A stretch of 64,000 nt of DNA, from NCBI RefSeq assembly GCF_019458025.1, contig NZ_JAHZUY010000007.1, positions 1 through 64,000 on the forward strand, in the 5' to 3' direction. The translations under genes and the position numbers were made by a program. This DNA comes from Caldovatus aquaticus (GTDB lineage Bacteria; Pseudomonadota; Alphaproteobacteria; Acetobacterales; Acetobacteraceae). Positions 9,362 through 20,738 of this stretch are shown here, in pieces (position 1 is the first letter of the stretch; every line of letters starts with the position of its first letter). Under the pieces are notes generated by a model. It was not told the DNA's origin, searched no databases, and was given only the letters and a program-made list of their open reading frames with translations.

Positions 9362-10303
9362 ATGTACGCCTACGTCGCCCGCAGGATCCTCGCGACCATC
9401 CCGGTGATGGCGGTGGTCGCGCTGTTCGTCTTCTCGCTGCTCTATATCGCCCCGGGCGATCCGGCGGCGGTGATCGCCGGCGACCAGGCCACGCCCGAGG
9501 ACGTGGAGCGGATCCGCCAGAGCCTCGGCCTCGACCGGCCCTACCTGGTGCGGTTCGGGGCTTGGCTGTGGGACATCCTGCGGGGCGATCTCGGCGTCTC
9601 GATCTTCACCAACCTGCCGGTCAGCACGATGATCGCGCAGCGGATCGAGCCGACGCTGTCGCTGATGGTGGTGACGCTGCTCTTCGCGGTCTCGGTCGCG
9701 GTGCCGATGGGCGTGGTGGCGGCGTGGAAGCAGGGGACGCTGATCGACCGCATGGTGATGGCCTTCGCGGTGCTCGGCTTCTCCGTTCCCGTCTTCGTGG
9801 TGGGCTACCTGCTCGCCTACGTCTTCGCGCTCGAGCTCGACTGGCTGCCGGTGCAGGGCTACACCTCGTTCCGCGAGGGCTTCGGCCCCTGGCTCGAGAA
9901 CCTGGTGCTGCCGGCGATCGCGCTGGGGAGCGTCTACATCGCCCTGATCGCGCGCATCACCCGCGCCACCATGCTCGAGGTGCTGCAGCAGGACTACATC
10001 CGCACCGCGCGCGCCAAGGGGGTCGGCCAGCGCGGCATCCTGTTCCTGCACGCGCTGAAGAACGCCGCGGTGCCGATCGTCACCGTGATCGGCATCGGCA
10101 TCGCGCTGCTGATCGGCGGCGCGGTGGTGACGGAGAGCGTGTTCGCCATCCCCGGGCTCGGGCGGCTGACGGTGGACGCGATTCTGCGGCGCGACTACCC
10201 GGTGATCCAGGGCGTCGTGCTGCTGTTCAGCTTCGTCTATGTGCTGGTCAACCTGGCGATAGACCTGATCTACACCCTGCTCGATCCGAGGATCCGGTAC
10301 TGA
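9362..10303 (+). CDS. dppB: ABC transporter permease, DppB type
   Basis: Inner-membrane permease subunit of a peptide-type importer, 313 residues with about six hydrophobic helices. It begins MYAYVARRILATIPVMAVVA, the usual DppB opening, then has ALFVFSLLYIAPGDPAAVI, and the cytoplasmic loop that docks on the ATPases (RTARAKGVGQRGILFLHAL). It starts 24 bases after the fifth receptor and its stop overlaps the dppC start (TGATG). It should pair with DppC and the DppD/DppF ATPases; which of the five receptors deliver to it is unknown. The gene symbol is by family and order, not by demonstrated dipeptide transport. Confidence 0.93.
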   Translation: MYAYVARRILATIPVMAVVALFVFSLLYIAPGDPAAVIAGDQATPEDVERIRQSLGLDRPYLVRFGAWLWDILRGDLGVSIFTNLPVSTMIAQRIEPTLSLMVVTLLFAVSVAVPMGVVAAWKQGTLIDRMVMAFAVLGFSVPVFVVGYLLAYVFALELDWLPVQGYTSFREGFGPWLENLVLPAIALGSVYIALIARITRATMLEVLQQDYIRTARAKGVGQRGILFLHALKNAAVPIVTVIGIGIALLIGGAVVTESVFAIPGLGRLTVDAILRRDYPVIQGVVLLFSFVYVLVNLAIDLIYTLLDPRIRY

Positions 10304-11235
10304 TGGCCTCCGCGACCGTCGCGAGCCCCGCCGCGCCGCCGCCGCCGCACGAGGTGGCGGCGGCGCCGCCGATGCCCGACATCATGCCGCCGGTGAAGGC
10401 GCGGCGCGGGGTGCTCGGCTTCCTCTGGCGCTACCCGACGATCGCGATCGGGGGCGCGCTCCTGCTGCTCATGGTGTTCGTCGCCGTCTTCGCCGACTTC
10501 CTCTGGACCGTGGACCCGACGGCGCTCGCCCCGGCGCGGCGGACGCGGGAGCCCTCGGCGCAGTACTGGTTCGGCACCGACATGCTGGGGCGCGACGTCT
10601 ATTCCCGCGTGATCTACGGGGCGCGCGTCTCGCTTATCGTCGGCTTCGCGGTGGCGCTCCTCTCCTCGGCGGTCGGGCTTCTCATCGGCCTCGTCTCGGG
10701 CTTCGTGCGCTGGGCCGACGGGATCATTATGCGGGTCATGGACGGGATGATGTCCATTCCGCCGATCCTGCTCGCGATCGCACTGATGGCCCTGACGCGG
10801 GGGTCGGTGCGCAACGTCATCATCTCCATCACCATCGCCGAGATCCCGCGCGTCTCGCGTCTCGTGCGCGGCGTGGTGCTGAGCCTGCGCGAGCAGCCCT
10901 ACGTCGAGGCCGCGATCGCCGCCGGTACGCGGACGCCGGTGATCATCTGGCGGCACATCCTGCCCAACACGATCGCGCCGATCACCGTGCAGGCGACCTA
11001 CATCTGCGCCTCGGCGATGATCATCGAGGCGATCCTCTCCTTCATCGGCGCCGGCACGCCGCCGATCATCCCCTCCTGGGGCAACATCATGGCGGAGGGG
11101 CGGGCGCTCTGGCAGGTGAAGCCCTACATCGTCTTCTTCCCGGCCGTGTTCCTCTCGGTCACGGTGCTGGCGGTCAACCTCCTCGGCGACGGGCTGCGCG
11201 ACGCGCTCGACCCGCGCATGGCGAAGCGCATCTGA
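10303..11235 (+). CDS. dppC: ABC transporter permease, DppC type
   Basis: Second permease subunit, 310 residues. The N-terminus is a Pro/Ala-rich cytoplasmic stretch, then [20 protein letters not shown] enters the first helix; the periplasmic [20 protein letters not shown] block is diagnostic for DppC/OppC. The docking loop is [20 protein letters not shown]. The ATG overlaps the dppB stop, and its own stop overlaps the dppD start (TGATG), so the transport genes form one tightly coupled unit. Confidence 0.93.
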   Translation: MASATVASPAAPPPPHEVAAAPPMPDIMPPVKARRGVLGFLWRYPTIAIGGALLLLMVFVAVFADFLWTVDPTALAPARRTREPSAQYWFGTDMLGRDVYSRVIYGARVSLIVGFAVALLSSAVGLLIGLVSGFVRWADGIIMRVMDGMMSIPPILLAIALMALTRGSVRNVIISITIAEIPRVSRLVRGVVLSLREQPYVEAAIAAGTRTPVIIWRHILPNTIAPITVQATYICASAMIIEAILSFIGAGTPPIIPSWGNIMAEGRALWQVKPYIVFFPAVFLSVTVLAVNLLGDGLRDALDPRMAKRI

Positions 11236-12242
11236 TGGCCCTGCTCGAAATCGAGAACCTGCAGACCCACTTCCGCACCCCGGACGGGATCGTTCGCGCG
11301 GTGGACGGCGTCTCCTTCCAGGTCGAGGCCGGCGAGACGCTCGCGGTCGTCGGCGAATCCGGCTGCGGCAAGTCGGTCACGGCGATGAGCGTGCTGCGGC
11401 TGATCCCGGAGCCGCCGGGCAAGATCGCGGGCTCCATCCGCTTCAACGGGCGGGAGCTGCTCGGCCTCTCGGAGCGCGAGATGCGCGACATCCGCGGCAA
11501 CGAGATCAGCATGATCTTCCAGGAGCCGATGACCTCGCTCAACCCTGTGCTCACGGTGGGCTGGCAGATCGGCGAGACGCTCCGGCTGCACCAGGGCCTC
11601 GACAAGCGCGCCGCCGAGGCGCGGGCGATCGAGATGCTGCAGCTCGTCGGCATCCCGGAGCCGGCGCGCCGGGTGCGCGAGTATCCGCACCAGCTCTCGG
11701 GCGGCATGCGCCAGCGGGTGATGATCGCGATCGCGCTCGCCTGCAACCCGAAGCTGCTGATCGCGGACGAGCCGACCACCGCGCTCGACGTCACCATCCA
11801 GGCGCAGATCCTCGACCTGATGCGCGACCTCAAGCGCCGCGTCGGGGCGGCGATCGTGCTGATCACCCACGATCTCGGCGTGGTCGCGGAGGTGGCGGAG
11901 CGCGTGGTGGTGATGTACGCCGGGCGGAAGGTGGAGGAGGCCCCGGTGGGGCCGCTGTTCCGCAATCCCCGCCATCCCTACACGCAGGGGCTGCTCGGCT
12001 CGGTGCCGAAGCTCGGCTCCTCCCTCACCGGGACCGCGACCCGGCTCTCGGAGATCCCCGGCCTGGTGCCGAGCCTAAAGCAGCGCATCGAGGGCTGCGT
12101 GTTCGCCTCGCGCTGCGCCCATGCGACCGACCTCTGCCGCAAGGTGGCGCCGGCGCTGGAGGCGAAGGCGCCGGGCCACCTTGCCGCCTGCCACTACGCG
12201 CCGCGCGAGAGCCGCGGCGCCGCCGCGATGGTTGCCGCATGA
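11235..12242 (+). CDS. dppD: ABC transporter ATP-binding protein, DppD type
   Basis: Cytoplasmic ATPase, 335 residues. Walker A is GESGCGKS at residues 40-47, the Q-loop follows in [13 protein letters not shown], the signature is LSGGMRQRV, and Walker B is [13 protein letters not shown] followed by the switch histidine in LITHDLG. The C-terminal oligopeptide/dipeptide extension with its cysteine cluster ([16 protein letters not shown]) is present; in this family it often binds an iron-sulphur cluster. The last codons overlap the dppF start (ATGA at 12239-12242). Confidence 0.93.
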   Translation: MALLEIENLQTHFRTPDGIVRAVDGVSFQVEAGETLAVVGESGCGKSVTAMSVLRLIPEPPGKIAGSIRFNGRELLGLSEREMRDIRGNEISMIFQEPMTSLNPVLTVGWQIGETLRLHQGLDKRAAEARAIEMLQLVGIPEPARRVREYPHQLSGGMRQRVMIAIALACNPKLLIADEPTTALDVTIQAQILDLMRDLKRRVGAAIVLITHDLGVVAEVAERVVVMYAGRKVEEAPVGPLFRNPRHPYTQGLLGSVPKLGSSLTGTATRLSEIPGLVPSLKQRIEGCVFASRCAHATDLCRKVAPALEAKAPGHLAACHYAPRESRGAAAMVAA

Positions 12243-13288
12243 ACGCGCCCGTGTCCGACGCGAATCGCCCGCTGCTCGAGGTCAGCGGCCTCAAGAAGCA
12301 CTTCCCGCTCCGCGGCGGGTTCCTCGGCGGCGTCACCGGCTACGTCTATGCGGTGGACGGCGTCTCCTTCCACATCAACAGGGGGGAGACGCTCTCCCTG
12401 GTGGGCGAGTCCGGCTGCGGCAAGTCCACCGTCGGCAAAGCGATCCTCAAGCTGTTCGACATCACCGATGGCCAGGTGGTGCTCGACGGCCGGCGCATCG
12501 ACAACCTTCCGGCCGGCGCGCTGCGCCCGATGCGCCGGCGCGTGCAGGTGGTGTTCCAGGACCCCTTCTCCTCGCTCAATCCGCGCATGCGGGTGCGCGA
12601 CATCCTGGCCGAGCCGATCCGCAATTTCGGCCTGGCGCGGTCGCGCGCCGAGCTCGAGGAGCGGATCGCCGCGCTGATGGACAAGGTGCGCCTGCCGCGC
12701 GACGCGGTGAACCGCTGGCCGCACGAATTCTCCGGCGGCCAGCGCCAGCGCATCGGCATCGCCCGCGCGCTCGCCGCCGAGCCGGAGCTGATCATCTGCG
12801 ACGAGGCGGTGAGCGCGCTCGACGTCTCGGTCAAGGCGCAGATCATCAACCTGCTGCAGGACCTGCAGCAGGAGCTCGGCCTCGCCCTGCTCTTCATCAG
12901 CCACGACCTCGCGATCGTCGAGCACATGACGCATCGCGTGGCCGTGATGTATCTCGGCAAGATCGTGGAGGTGGCGCCGAAGCGCCAGCTCTTCGCTGCG
13001 CCCAGGCACCCCTACACCGAGGCGCTGCTCTCCGCCGTGCCGGTGCCGATGCCCGGGGCGCAGCGGGAGCGGATCATCCTCAAGGGCGACGTGCCGAGCC
13101 CGATCAATCCCCCCAAGGGGTGCCGATTCCACACCCGCTGCCCCTACGCCTTCGACCGCTGCCGGGCGGAGGAGCCGCCGCTGCGCCAGACCGAGGCGGG
13201 GCACTGGGCGGCCTGCCACCTGCACGACCTGCCGGCGGAGCAGAACCCGCTCGCCGGCGCCAAGGGCGCGGCGGTCCTCGCCGTCTGA
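12239..13288 (+). CDS. dppF: ABC transporter ATP-binding protein, DppF type
   Basis: Second ATPase of the importer, 349 residues. Walker A is [15 protein letters not shown], the signature FSGGQRQRIGIARAL, and Walker B LIICDEAVSALDV; the residue after the catalytic Glu is Ala rather than the Pro of DppD, as is common in DppF. The insertion LRGGFLGGVTGYVYAVDGV between the first strands is typical of DppF/OppF. The C-terminal cysteine-containing extension (GCRFHTRCPYAFDRC) is present. It is the last gene of the receptor-transporter operon and is followed 20 bases later by a GC hairpin. Confidence 0.93.
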   Translation: MNAPVSDANRPLLEVSGLKKHFPLRGGFLGGVTGYVYAVDGVSFHINRGETLSLVGESGCGKSTVGKAILKLFDITDGQVVLDGRRIDNLPAGALRPMRRRVQVVFQDPFSSLNPRMRVRDILAEPIRNFGLARSRAELEERIAALMDKVRLPRDAVNRWPHEFSGGQRQRIGIARALAAEPELIICDEAVSALDVSVKAQIINLLQDLQQELGLALLFISHDLAIVEHMTHRVAVMYLGKIVEVAPKRQLFAAPRHPYTEALLSAVPVPMPGAQRERIILKGDVPSPINPPKGCRFHTRCPYAFDRCRAEEPPLRQTEAGHWAACHLHDLPAEQNPLAGAKGAAVLAV

Positions 13289-13307
13289 CACGTCGCCGGC
13301 GGCCCCG

Positions 13308-13325
13308 GCGCCCGGCCCCGGGCGC
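13308..13325 (+). terminator. GC-rich hairpin after dppF
   Basis: GCGCCC (13308-13313) pairs with GGGCGC (13320-13325) around GGCCCC, 20 bases after the dppF stop. There is no T-run, so if it ends transcription it needs Rho or acts as a pause or 3' protection hairpin. Confidence 0.4.
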
Positions 13326-13365
13326 GCTCCCGCCGCCCGGTGCGCCGGAGACCCGCCGGGAACGC

Positions 13366-13381
13366 CGTCAAGCGCTTGACG
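13366..13381. promoter_or_regulatory. Perfect 16-bp palindrome upstream of the molybdenum hydroxylase operon
   Basis: CGTCAAGCGCTTGACG is self-complementary over all 16 bases and lies 92 bases before the small-subunit start. Its right half contains TTGAC, a possible -35 element on the plus strand, so a dimeric regulator bound here would sit on the promoter. No regulator gene is adjacent, so the factor is unknown; chance occurrence in GC-rich DNA is possible. Confidence 0.4.
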
Positions 13382-13472
13382 ACACGCCACGCGCAGGGCG
13401 AGGCTGCGCCCACCACGCGCGGCGCCCACCCCGGGCGCCCGACCGACGCATCTGGCGGGGGAGACGAGCGAC

Positions 13473-13976
<504 letters not shown>

Positions 13977-14027
13977 GGCGCCCCGGGGCGTCCGCCATCC
14001 GCGCGACAGCGCATCGGGGAGGAAGAC

Positions 14028-16421
<2,394 letters not shown>

Positions 16422-16446
16422 CAACCAGGGGACGGAGAGCACGACC

Positions 16447-17241
16447 ATGTACGAGTTCGCCTACCACAAGCCGTCCAGCGTCGCGGACGCGGTGAAGCTT
16501 CTCTCCGCCGACCCCGAGGCGCGGCCGATCGCCGGCGGCCACACCCTGCTGCCGGCGCTCAAGCACCGGCTCGCCCGCCCCACCGCGCTGGTGGACCTCA
16601 GCGGCATCGCCGAGCTGCGCGGCATCCGGCGCGAGGGCGACAAGGTGGTGATCGGGGCCCTGGCGCGCCACGCGGAGGTCGCGAACAGCGACGCGGTGAA
16701 GGGCGCGATCCCGGCGCTGGCGCGGCTCGCCGGCACCATCGGCGACGTCCAGGTGCGCAACCGCGGCACGCTGGGCGGGAGCGTCGCCAACAACGACCCG
16801 GCGGCCGACTACCCGGCGGCAGTGCTCGGCCTCGGCGCCACCGTCGTCACCGACCGGCGCCGCATCGCCGCCGACGACTTCTTCACCGGCATGTTCAGCA
16901 CCGCGCTCGAGCCGGGCGAGCTGCTGGTCGCGATCGAGTTCCCGATCCCGGAGAAGGCCGGCTACGCCAAGATGAAGAACCCGGCGAGCCGCTACGTGAT
17001 GACCGGCGCCTTCGTCTCCCGGGGGCCGCAGGGCGTGCGCGTCGCGATCAACGGCGCCGGCCCCTGCGTGTTCCGCCAGAGGGAGATGGAGGCCGCGCTC
17101 GCCGCCAACTGGTCGCCCGACGCGGTGGCGAACATCCGGCAGTCGCCCGACGGGCTGAACAGCGACATCCACGGCAGCGCCGAGTATCGCGCGCATCTGG
17201 TCACGGTGATGGCCAAGCGCGCGGTGGCGGACGCCGGGTAG
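16447..17241 (+). CDS. Molybdenum hydroxylase medium subunit, FAD-binding (CoxM-like)
   Basis: FAD subunit, 264 residues, slightly shorter than most CoxM proteins. The FAD pyrophosphate loop is IAGGHTLLPALKHR and the second FAD motif is IGDVQVRNRGTLGGSVANND; a C-terminal CO-dehydrogenase flavoprotein domain follows. I chose ATG 16447 (MYEFAYHKPSS), just after the large-subunit stop, over an in-frame start at 16345 that would overlap it by 77 bases. It completes the three-subunit enzyme and is the last gene before two inverted repeats and a convergent gene. Confidence 0.92.
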   Translation: MYEFAYHKPSSVADAVKLLSADPEARPIAGGHTLLPALKHRLARPTALVDLSGIAELRGIRREGDKVVIGALARHAEVANSDAVKGAIPALARLAGTIGDVQVRNRGTLGGSVANNDPAADYPAAVLGLGATVVTDRRRIAADDFFTGMFSTALEPGELLVAIEFPIPEKAGYAKMKNPASRYVMTGAFVSRGPQGVRVAINGAGPCVFRQREMEAALAANWSPDAVANIRQSPDGLNSDIHGSAEYRAHLVTVMAKRAVADAG

Positions 17242-17300
17242 GGCGGATCGCGGACGGCGGGAGACAGCCGGGAGCGGGGATCCGCTCGACAGACGACGCG

Positions 17301-17385
17301 CCGGAGCCGTTGCTGCGCGCACCGCCGAGCGGAAACGGCTCCGGGACGCGTCGCCGCCCCGCCGGTTCCGCCGGAGCCGGCGGGG
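17301..17385. terminator. Two stacked hairpins between convergent genes
   Basis: CCGGAGCCGTT (17301-17311) pairs perfectly with AACGGCTCCGG (17334-17344), an 11-bp stem; a second stem pairs CCCCGCCGG (17357-17365) with CCGGCGGGG (17377-17385). They lie between the ends of the medium-subunit gene (17241, plus) and the hypothetical gene (17453, minus), so they could end transcription in both directions. No T-tracts follow. Confidence 0.5.
17324..17344 (+). repeat. 21-bp element, copy 1 (identical to 20522-20542)
   Basis: The 21 bases starting GCCGAGCGGAAACGG are identical to 20522-20542. In this copy the right half forms the 3' arm of the 11-bp stem at 17301-17344. Both copies lie just downstream of plus-strand genes. 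Confidence 0.6.
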
Positions 17386-17452
17386 GCTCGGCCGGCCGCC
17401 TCCCGCGGCGCACCGCCGCTCGGGACGCCGGCGGTGCCCTGGGGGCGCCGGG

Positions 17453-17947
17453 TCAGCGCGTTTGCGCGGTCTGCGGCGGGTTCTGCGGCGATGCCTGCGC
17501 CTGGGTCTCGTCCCCCTCCAGGCTGACGCCGTTGCCGAGGGCATTGGCCCATTCCCGGGCGGCGCGCCGCAGGTCGTTGTCGCAGGTGGGGCGGAAGGCG
17601 GCGATGAGGCGCGTCGCCGCCTCGTGCCAGGCGGCGTACCAGACGGCGATCTTCACCAGGTCCTGGGGAGAGCGCCCCGCGATGATGCGATGATAGCCCA
17701 TGAGCAGGGCGAAATGCGTGTCCCAGCCCATGCCGCAGTGCTGCAGCAAGCCGTTGAGGACGGCGAAGCGCCGTACGCGCAGGGCCTCGACGCGTCCGAT
17801 CGAGGCGTCCAGGGGCGTGCGGAGGATCTGGCGCGCATCCGCCGCGCTCGGCCGGGGCAGGGGCTGCGCCGGCGCCTCCGCCGGCCCGAGCCAGAGCGAT
17901 GCCGGCAGGGCCAGCGCGCGCGCGAGGAACAGGGCGGTGCGGCGCAT
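17453..17947 (-). CDS. Exported hypothetical protein
   Basis: I do not recognise a family. The start at 17947 gives a 164-residue product with a clear signal peptide (MRRTALFLARALALPASL, cleavage probably after APAQP); the frame is open to 18043 but a start there would bury the signal. The mature part is helical, with a block rich in aromatic residues (GLLQHCGMGWDTHFALLMGY, then IAVWYAAWHEAATRLIAAF) and two cysteines that could form a disulphide. The C-terminus is a Gln/Pro/Thr-rich tail. Codon use has the usual G/C third positions, so it is probably real. No operon partner on its strand. Confidence 0.65.
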   Translation of the reverse strand: MRRTALFLARALALPASLWLGPAEAPAQPLPRPSAADARQILRTPLDASIGRVEALRVRRFAVLNGLLQHCGMGWDTHFALLMGYHRIIAGRSPQDLVKIAVWYAAWHEAATRLIAAFRPTCDNDLRRAAREWANALGNGVSLEGDETQAQASPQNPPQTAQTR

Positions 17948-18585
17948 GGCCCTGACGGATATGCGCGTGGCATGACGCAGCCGCAATTGGCGGGGCCCGT
18001 GAATTCCGGCCGGGCCAGGCTGACAGCCTTGAGAGGAGCGCACTCAGGCCTCCGATGCCGCGGACGCCGCCTCGGCCTGAAGCGAGGCGGCCGGCATATG
18101 TCGCAGGGTGGCAGCGCTTGGCCGTGTCCGCGAGGATCCGCCGAGCGTCATTTCAATATTTCACCAAAAAATCGAACATGTCACCAGGGTATGGGACCTG
18201 GTGGAGCAGGGGGCCGCCTTCCGTCGGCGGGCGGAGCACGGCCCGGCGCGGAGGCCGCTCCCAGGTGCCGCCTTGCCCCCGCTCCGTCCTTCCGGGTTCT
18301 GCCCGACAGGCACGCGAGATGCGGGCGATCGGCGCGAAGCCGGCGGGAAGCGCCGGGAAAGGCGAGCCATGACGGGGCCGGGACCGGGATCGGCCCGAGC
18401 GGCCCGGAGGCGATCGCGCCGCCCGGATCTTCCCGGCGCCGCCGTCTCCCCGGCGGCCGCGGCGCCCGGCCGGGCCGCCCGGGCGTCGGTCCTCCGCGCG
18501 GCCTCCGCGGGGCCCAACGTTCCGGTCGCGTCCCCGCTGCACGTCTGTGATACCCTGGGGGCATTCCCTTCCTGGGAGTCCGACC
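17948..18585. other. 638-bp divergent intergenic region
   Basis: No convincing gene on either strand; the open frames are Arg/Pro/Ala-rich GC artefacts. The one striking patch is 18149-18181, much richer in A/T than its surroundings, followed by a perfect 7-bp hairpin, CACCAGG (18182-18188) with CCTGGTG (18197-18203) around an 8-base loop. Read on the minus strand the hairpin is followed, ten bases on, by six T, but no minus-strand gene ends there. The region must hold the promoters of the two divergent genes. Confidence 0.4.
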
Positions 18586-19302
18586 ATGCCTCGCTTCTTC
18601 CCCGCCCCCTTCGGGACGCGCACGGCCCTCGGCGCGATGGCGGCCGGCATCGTTCTGCCGCTGTTCGCCGCCGCTCCCGCCCTGGCCCAGTCCGATCCCG
18701 CAGCCCTGCAGCTCATCGAGCGCCTGCGCCCGTCCGGCGGCGAGGCGCCGCTCACCCGGGGGATCCGTGTGCCGGGGGGCACCGGCGCTGCCCCGCAGGG
18801 AAGCGCGCCGGCCGTGGCGCCTTCTGCGGGAGGCGCCGCCGCGGAGCCGGTCCCGGGCGGCAAGACCGGCGGCAGCGCCGGGCCGGCGGTCGCCGCACCC
18901 GCCCGCCCGCCCCAGGCCGCGGCACAGCCCGATACCACCGCGCCGCCGGGCGTGCCGGCCGTTTCCATCACGGTCACCTTCGCCACCGGCTCGGCGGCTC
19001 TGACTCCGTCTGCGGAAGCGGCGCTCGCCCCGCTCGGCCGCGCCCTCAGCTCGCCCGAGCTCGCGCCCTACCGCTTCCGCATCGAGGGGCACACCGACAC
19101 GGTGGGCGACGCGGCCATGAACCAGGCGCTATCGGAGCGGCGCGCCGCCGCGGTGCGCGACTATCTGATCCGGCGCTTCAACGTGGACCCGGCGCGGCTG
19201 GAGGCGGTTGGTCTCGGGGAAACCCAGCCTCTCGTCCCGACCGGCGACGGCGTGCCGGAGGTCCGGAACCGGCGCGTCCAGGTCCTGAACATCGGCGGCT
19301 GA
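18586..19302 (+). CDS. OmpA-family C-terminal domain protein
   Basis: Envelope protein of 238 residues. A signal peptide (start MPRFFPAPFGTRTALGAMAA, cleavage after PALAQ near residue 35) leads into a long Pro/Ala/Gly linker and then an OmpA/MotB peptidoglycan-binding domain over roughly residues 125-238. Visible domain marks are ITVTFATGSAALTP, RIEGHTDTVGDAAMNQALSE, RAAAVRDYLI and the closing NRRVQV. The start at 18586 is favoured over 18547 because it opens the signal peptide. No beta-barrel is present, so it is a linker-type OmpA protein that probably tethers something to peptidoglycan. It is transcribed towards the metallopeptidase-like gene 37 bases on. Confidence 0.85.
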   Translation: MPRFFPAPFGTRTALGAMAAGIVLPLFAAAPALAQSDPAALQLIERLRPSGGEAPLTRGIRVPGGTGAAPQGSAPAVAPSAGGAAAEPVPGGKTGGSAGPAVAAPARPPQAAAQPDTTAPPGVPAVSITVTFATGSAALTPSAEAALAPLGRALSSPELAPYRFRIEGHTDTVGDAAMNQALSERRAAAVRDYLIRRFNVDPARLEAVGLGETQPLVPTGDGVPEVRNRRVQVLNIGG

Positions 19303-19339
19303 CCAGTCGGCCCGCCGGGGCTTGGGACCGACCGCGCGG

Positions 19340-20446
19340 ATGACCGGAGGAGCGGAGGATCCCGACGCGACGGTGCGGCTGCACCGCCCGGCCGTGCCGC
19401 GGCGAGGCAGCGGCCAGGGAATGGCGCCCCCGCCGTCCCCGCCAGCCGGCACCGGCGCTTCCGCCGCCGCTGCGGGCGAAGGGCGCCCCGGCGCGCGCAA
19501 GGCGGCGCGGCGCGTCGCCGTGCGGCTGGCGGCCGCTGCGGTGATGGCCGGCCTGGCGATCGCGGCCGGCGCCCTGTGGCTCGGTCAGCGCGGGCCGCCG
19601 CCCGGCGCGGGCGTCGCGCCGGGCGGGGTGTCACCTGCCGCAGGCGTCCCCGCTCCGCCTCCGGCTGCGCTTCCGGGGCGTGCGCCGCCCCAGGCCGACG
19701 CCGGGCCGCCGCTGCTCGGCGAGGCGGAGATCCTCGCGCATCGCGCGGCCGTGCCGACCTTGCTGCGCCTGGCGGTCAATCCCCGCGTCTTCGTCCTGGA
19801 CTTCCCCGATCTCGCCAGCCAGGGCGCCGCGCTGAACCGTGTCGCCGCGCTGGTCGAGAAGGCCGGGCTGCCGCGCGACCGGCTGCTGACGGACAGCGAG
19901 CTCGCCGCCGCCATCGCGCGCAGCCGCGACACGCCGGAAACCTGGTACTACGGTCATGACTATCGCGGCCGCGACCTGGAGCGTTTCTTCGCCCTGGCCG
20001 ACCGCGACGGGATCGCGCTCAATCCGCTGGAGTCGTGGGTGCGCGCCCAGTTCGAGCACGCCCGTCGTCTGGTGCCCGAGGGCGAGGAGGTCGCGCTGAT
20101 CTCGATCGCCGCGCCCGGGCCGCGGATGACGGAGGCGCTGCGCGCGGCGATCCTGCGCCATGAGATCGGCCACGGCCATTTCTTCACGCTGCCGGCCTAC
20201 GCCGCGCACGTCCGCCGCGTCTGGCGCGAGGGCTTCACGGAGGCCGAACGCGCCGCCTTCCGCCGTTTCCTCGGCGCCGAGGGCTACGATACGGAGGACG
20301 AGGACCTGATGATGAACGAGGCGCAGGCCTACCTGATCCACACGCCGGATCCGCAGATCTTCAATGCCGGCCTTCTGGGTCTGCCGGAGGCACAGGTGGC
20401 GCGCATGCGGGCGCTGATGCGCGCCGGGGCGCCGGCGCCGTTCTAG
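19340..20446 (+). CDS. Membrane-anchored HExxH metallopeptidase-like protein
   Basis: Uncharacterised protein of 368 residues. A disordered Pro/Gly/Ala-rich cytoplasmic segment is followed by one membrane helix at about residues 55-80 (VAVRLAAAAVMAGLAIAAG), another Pro-rich linker and a C-terminal catalytic-looking domain. Residues 274-278 are HEIGH in a hydrophobic setting (ILRHEIGHGHFF), fitting the HExxH zinc motif, and a downstream MMNEAQAYLIHTPD offers a Glu that may be the third ligand. The family may be one of the DUF gluzincin-like groups; I cannot name it. It follows the OmpA-domain gene on the same strand, which suggests an envelope role. An upstream TTG at 19322 is possible. Confidence 0.65.
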   Translation: MTGGAEDPDATVRLHRPAVPRRGSGQGMAPPPSPPAGTGASAAAAGEGRPGARKAARRVAVRLAAAAVMAGLAIAAGALWLGQRGPPPGAGVAPGGVSPAAGVPAPPPAALPGRAPPQADAGPPLLGEAEILAHRAAVPTLLRLAVNPRVFVLDFPDLASQGAALNRVAALVEKAGLPRDRLLTDSELAAAIARSRDTPETWYYGHDYRGRDLERFFALADRDGIALNPLESWVRAQFEHARRLVPEGEEVALISIAAPGPRMTEALRAAILRHEIGHGHFFTLPAYAAHVRRVWREGFTEAERAAFRRFLGAEGYDTEDEDLMMNEAQAYLIHTPDPQIFNAGLLGLPEAQVARMRALMRAGAPAPF

Positions 20447-20521
20447 CGCCGCCGCTCGCGGCCGGCCGGGAGTGCGCAGCGGCTCGGCCGGCAGGGAGCG
20501 GGAGCCGCCGCGGCGAGGACG

Positions 20522-20542
20522 GCCGAGCGGAAACGGCTCCGG
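20522..20542 (+). repeat. 21-bp element, copy 2 (identical to 17324-17344)
   Basis: Exact second copy of the 21-base element, 76 bases after the metallopeptidase stop. Upstream GGAGCCG pairs with CGGCTCC inside the element, giving a 7-bp stem, weaker than at copy 1. The rest of 20447-20738 shows no gene. Confidence 0.6.
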
Positions 20543-20738
20543 CGTCGGCGACGCATCACGCGCATCACGGGAGCGGAACCCGGGCGGGCCGCGCGTGCCG
20601 CCGTGCGAGCGGGAAGGAACTGGTCCGGGCCGGCTGCGGCGCGAGGCCGGCGGCGCGACCCGGTGCGGCCGGTTGACGCCGGCGCCGTCACGGACCGAGG
20701 ACGCGCGGGCCGGTCGCTCAGCGAGGGAGGATCCCGCC

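Noticed and set aside
18182-18203. Rho-independent terminator
   Set aside because: The T-run is ten bases away from the stem and no gene on the minus strand ends there.
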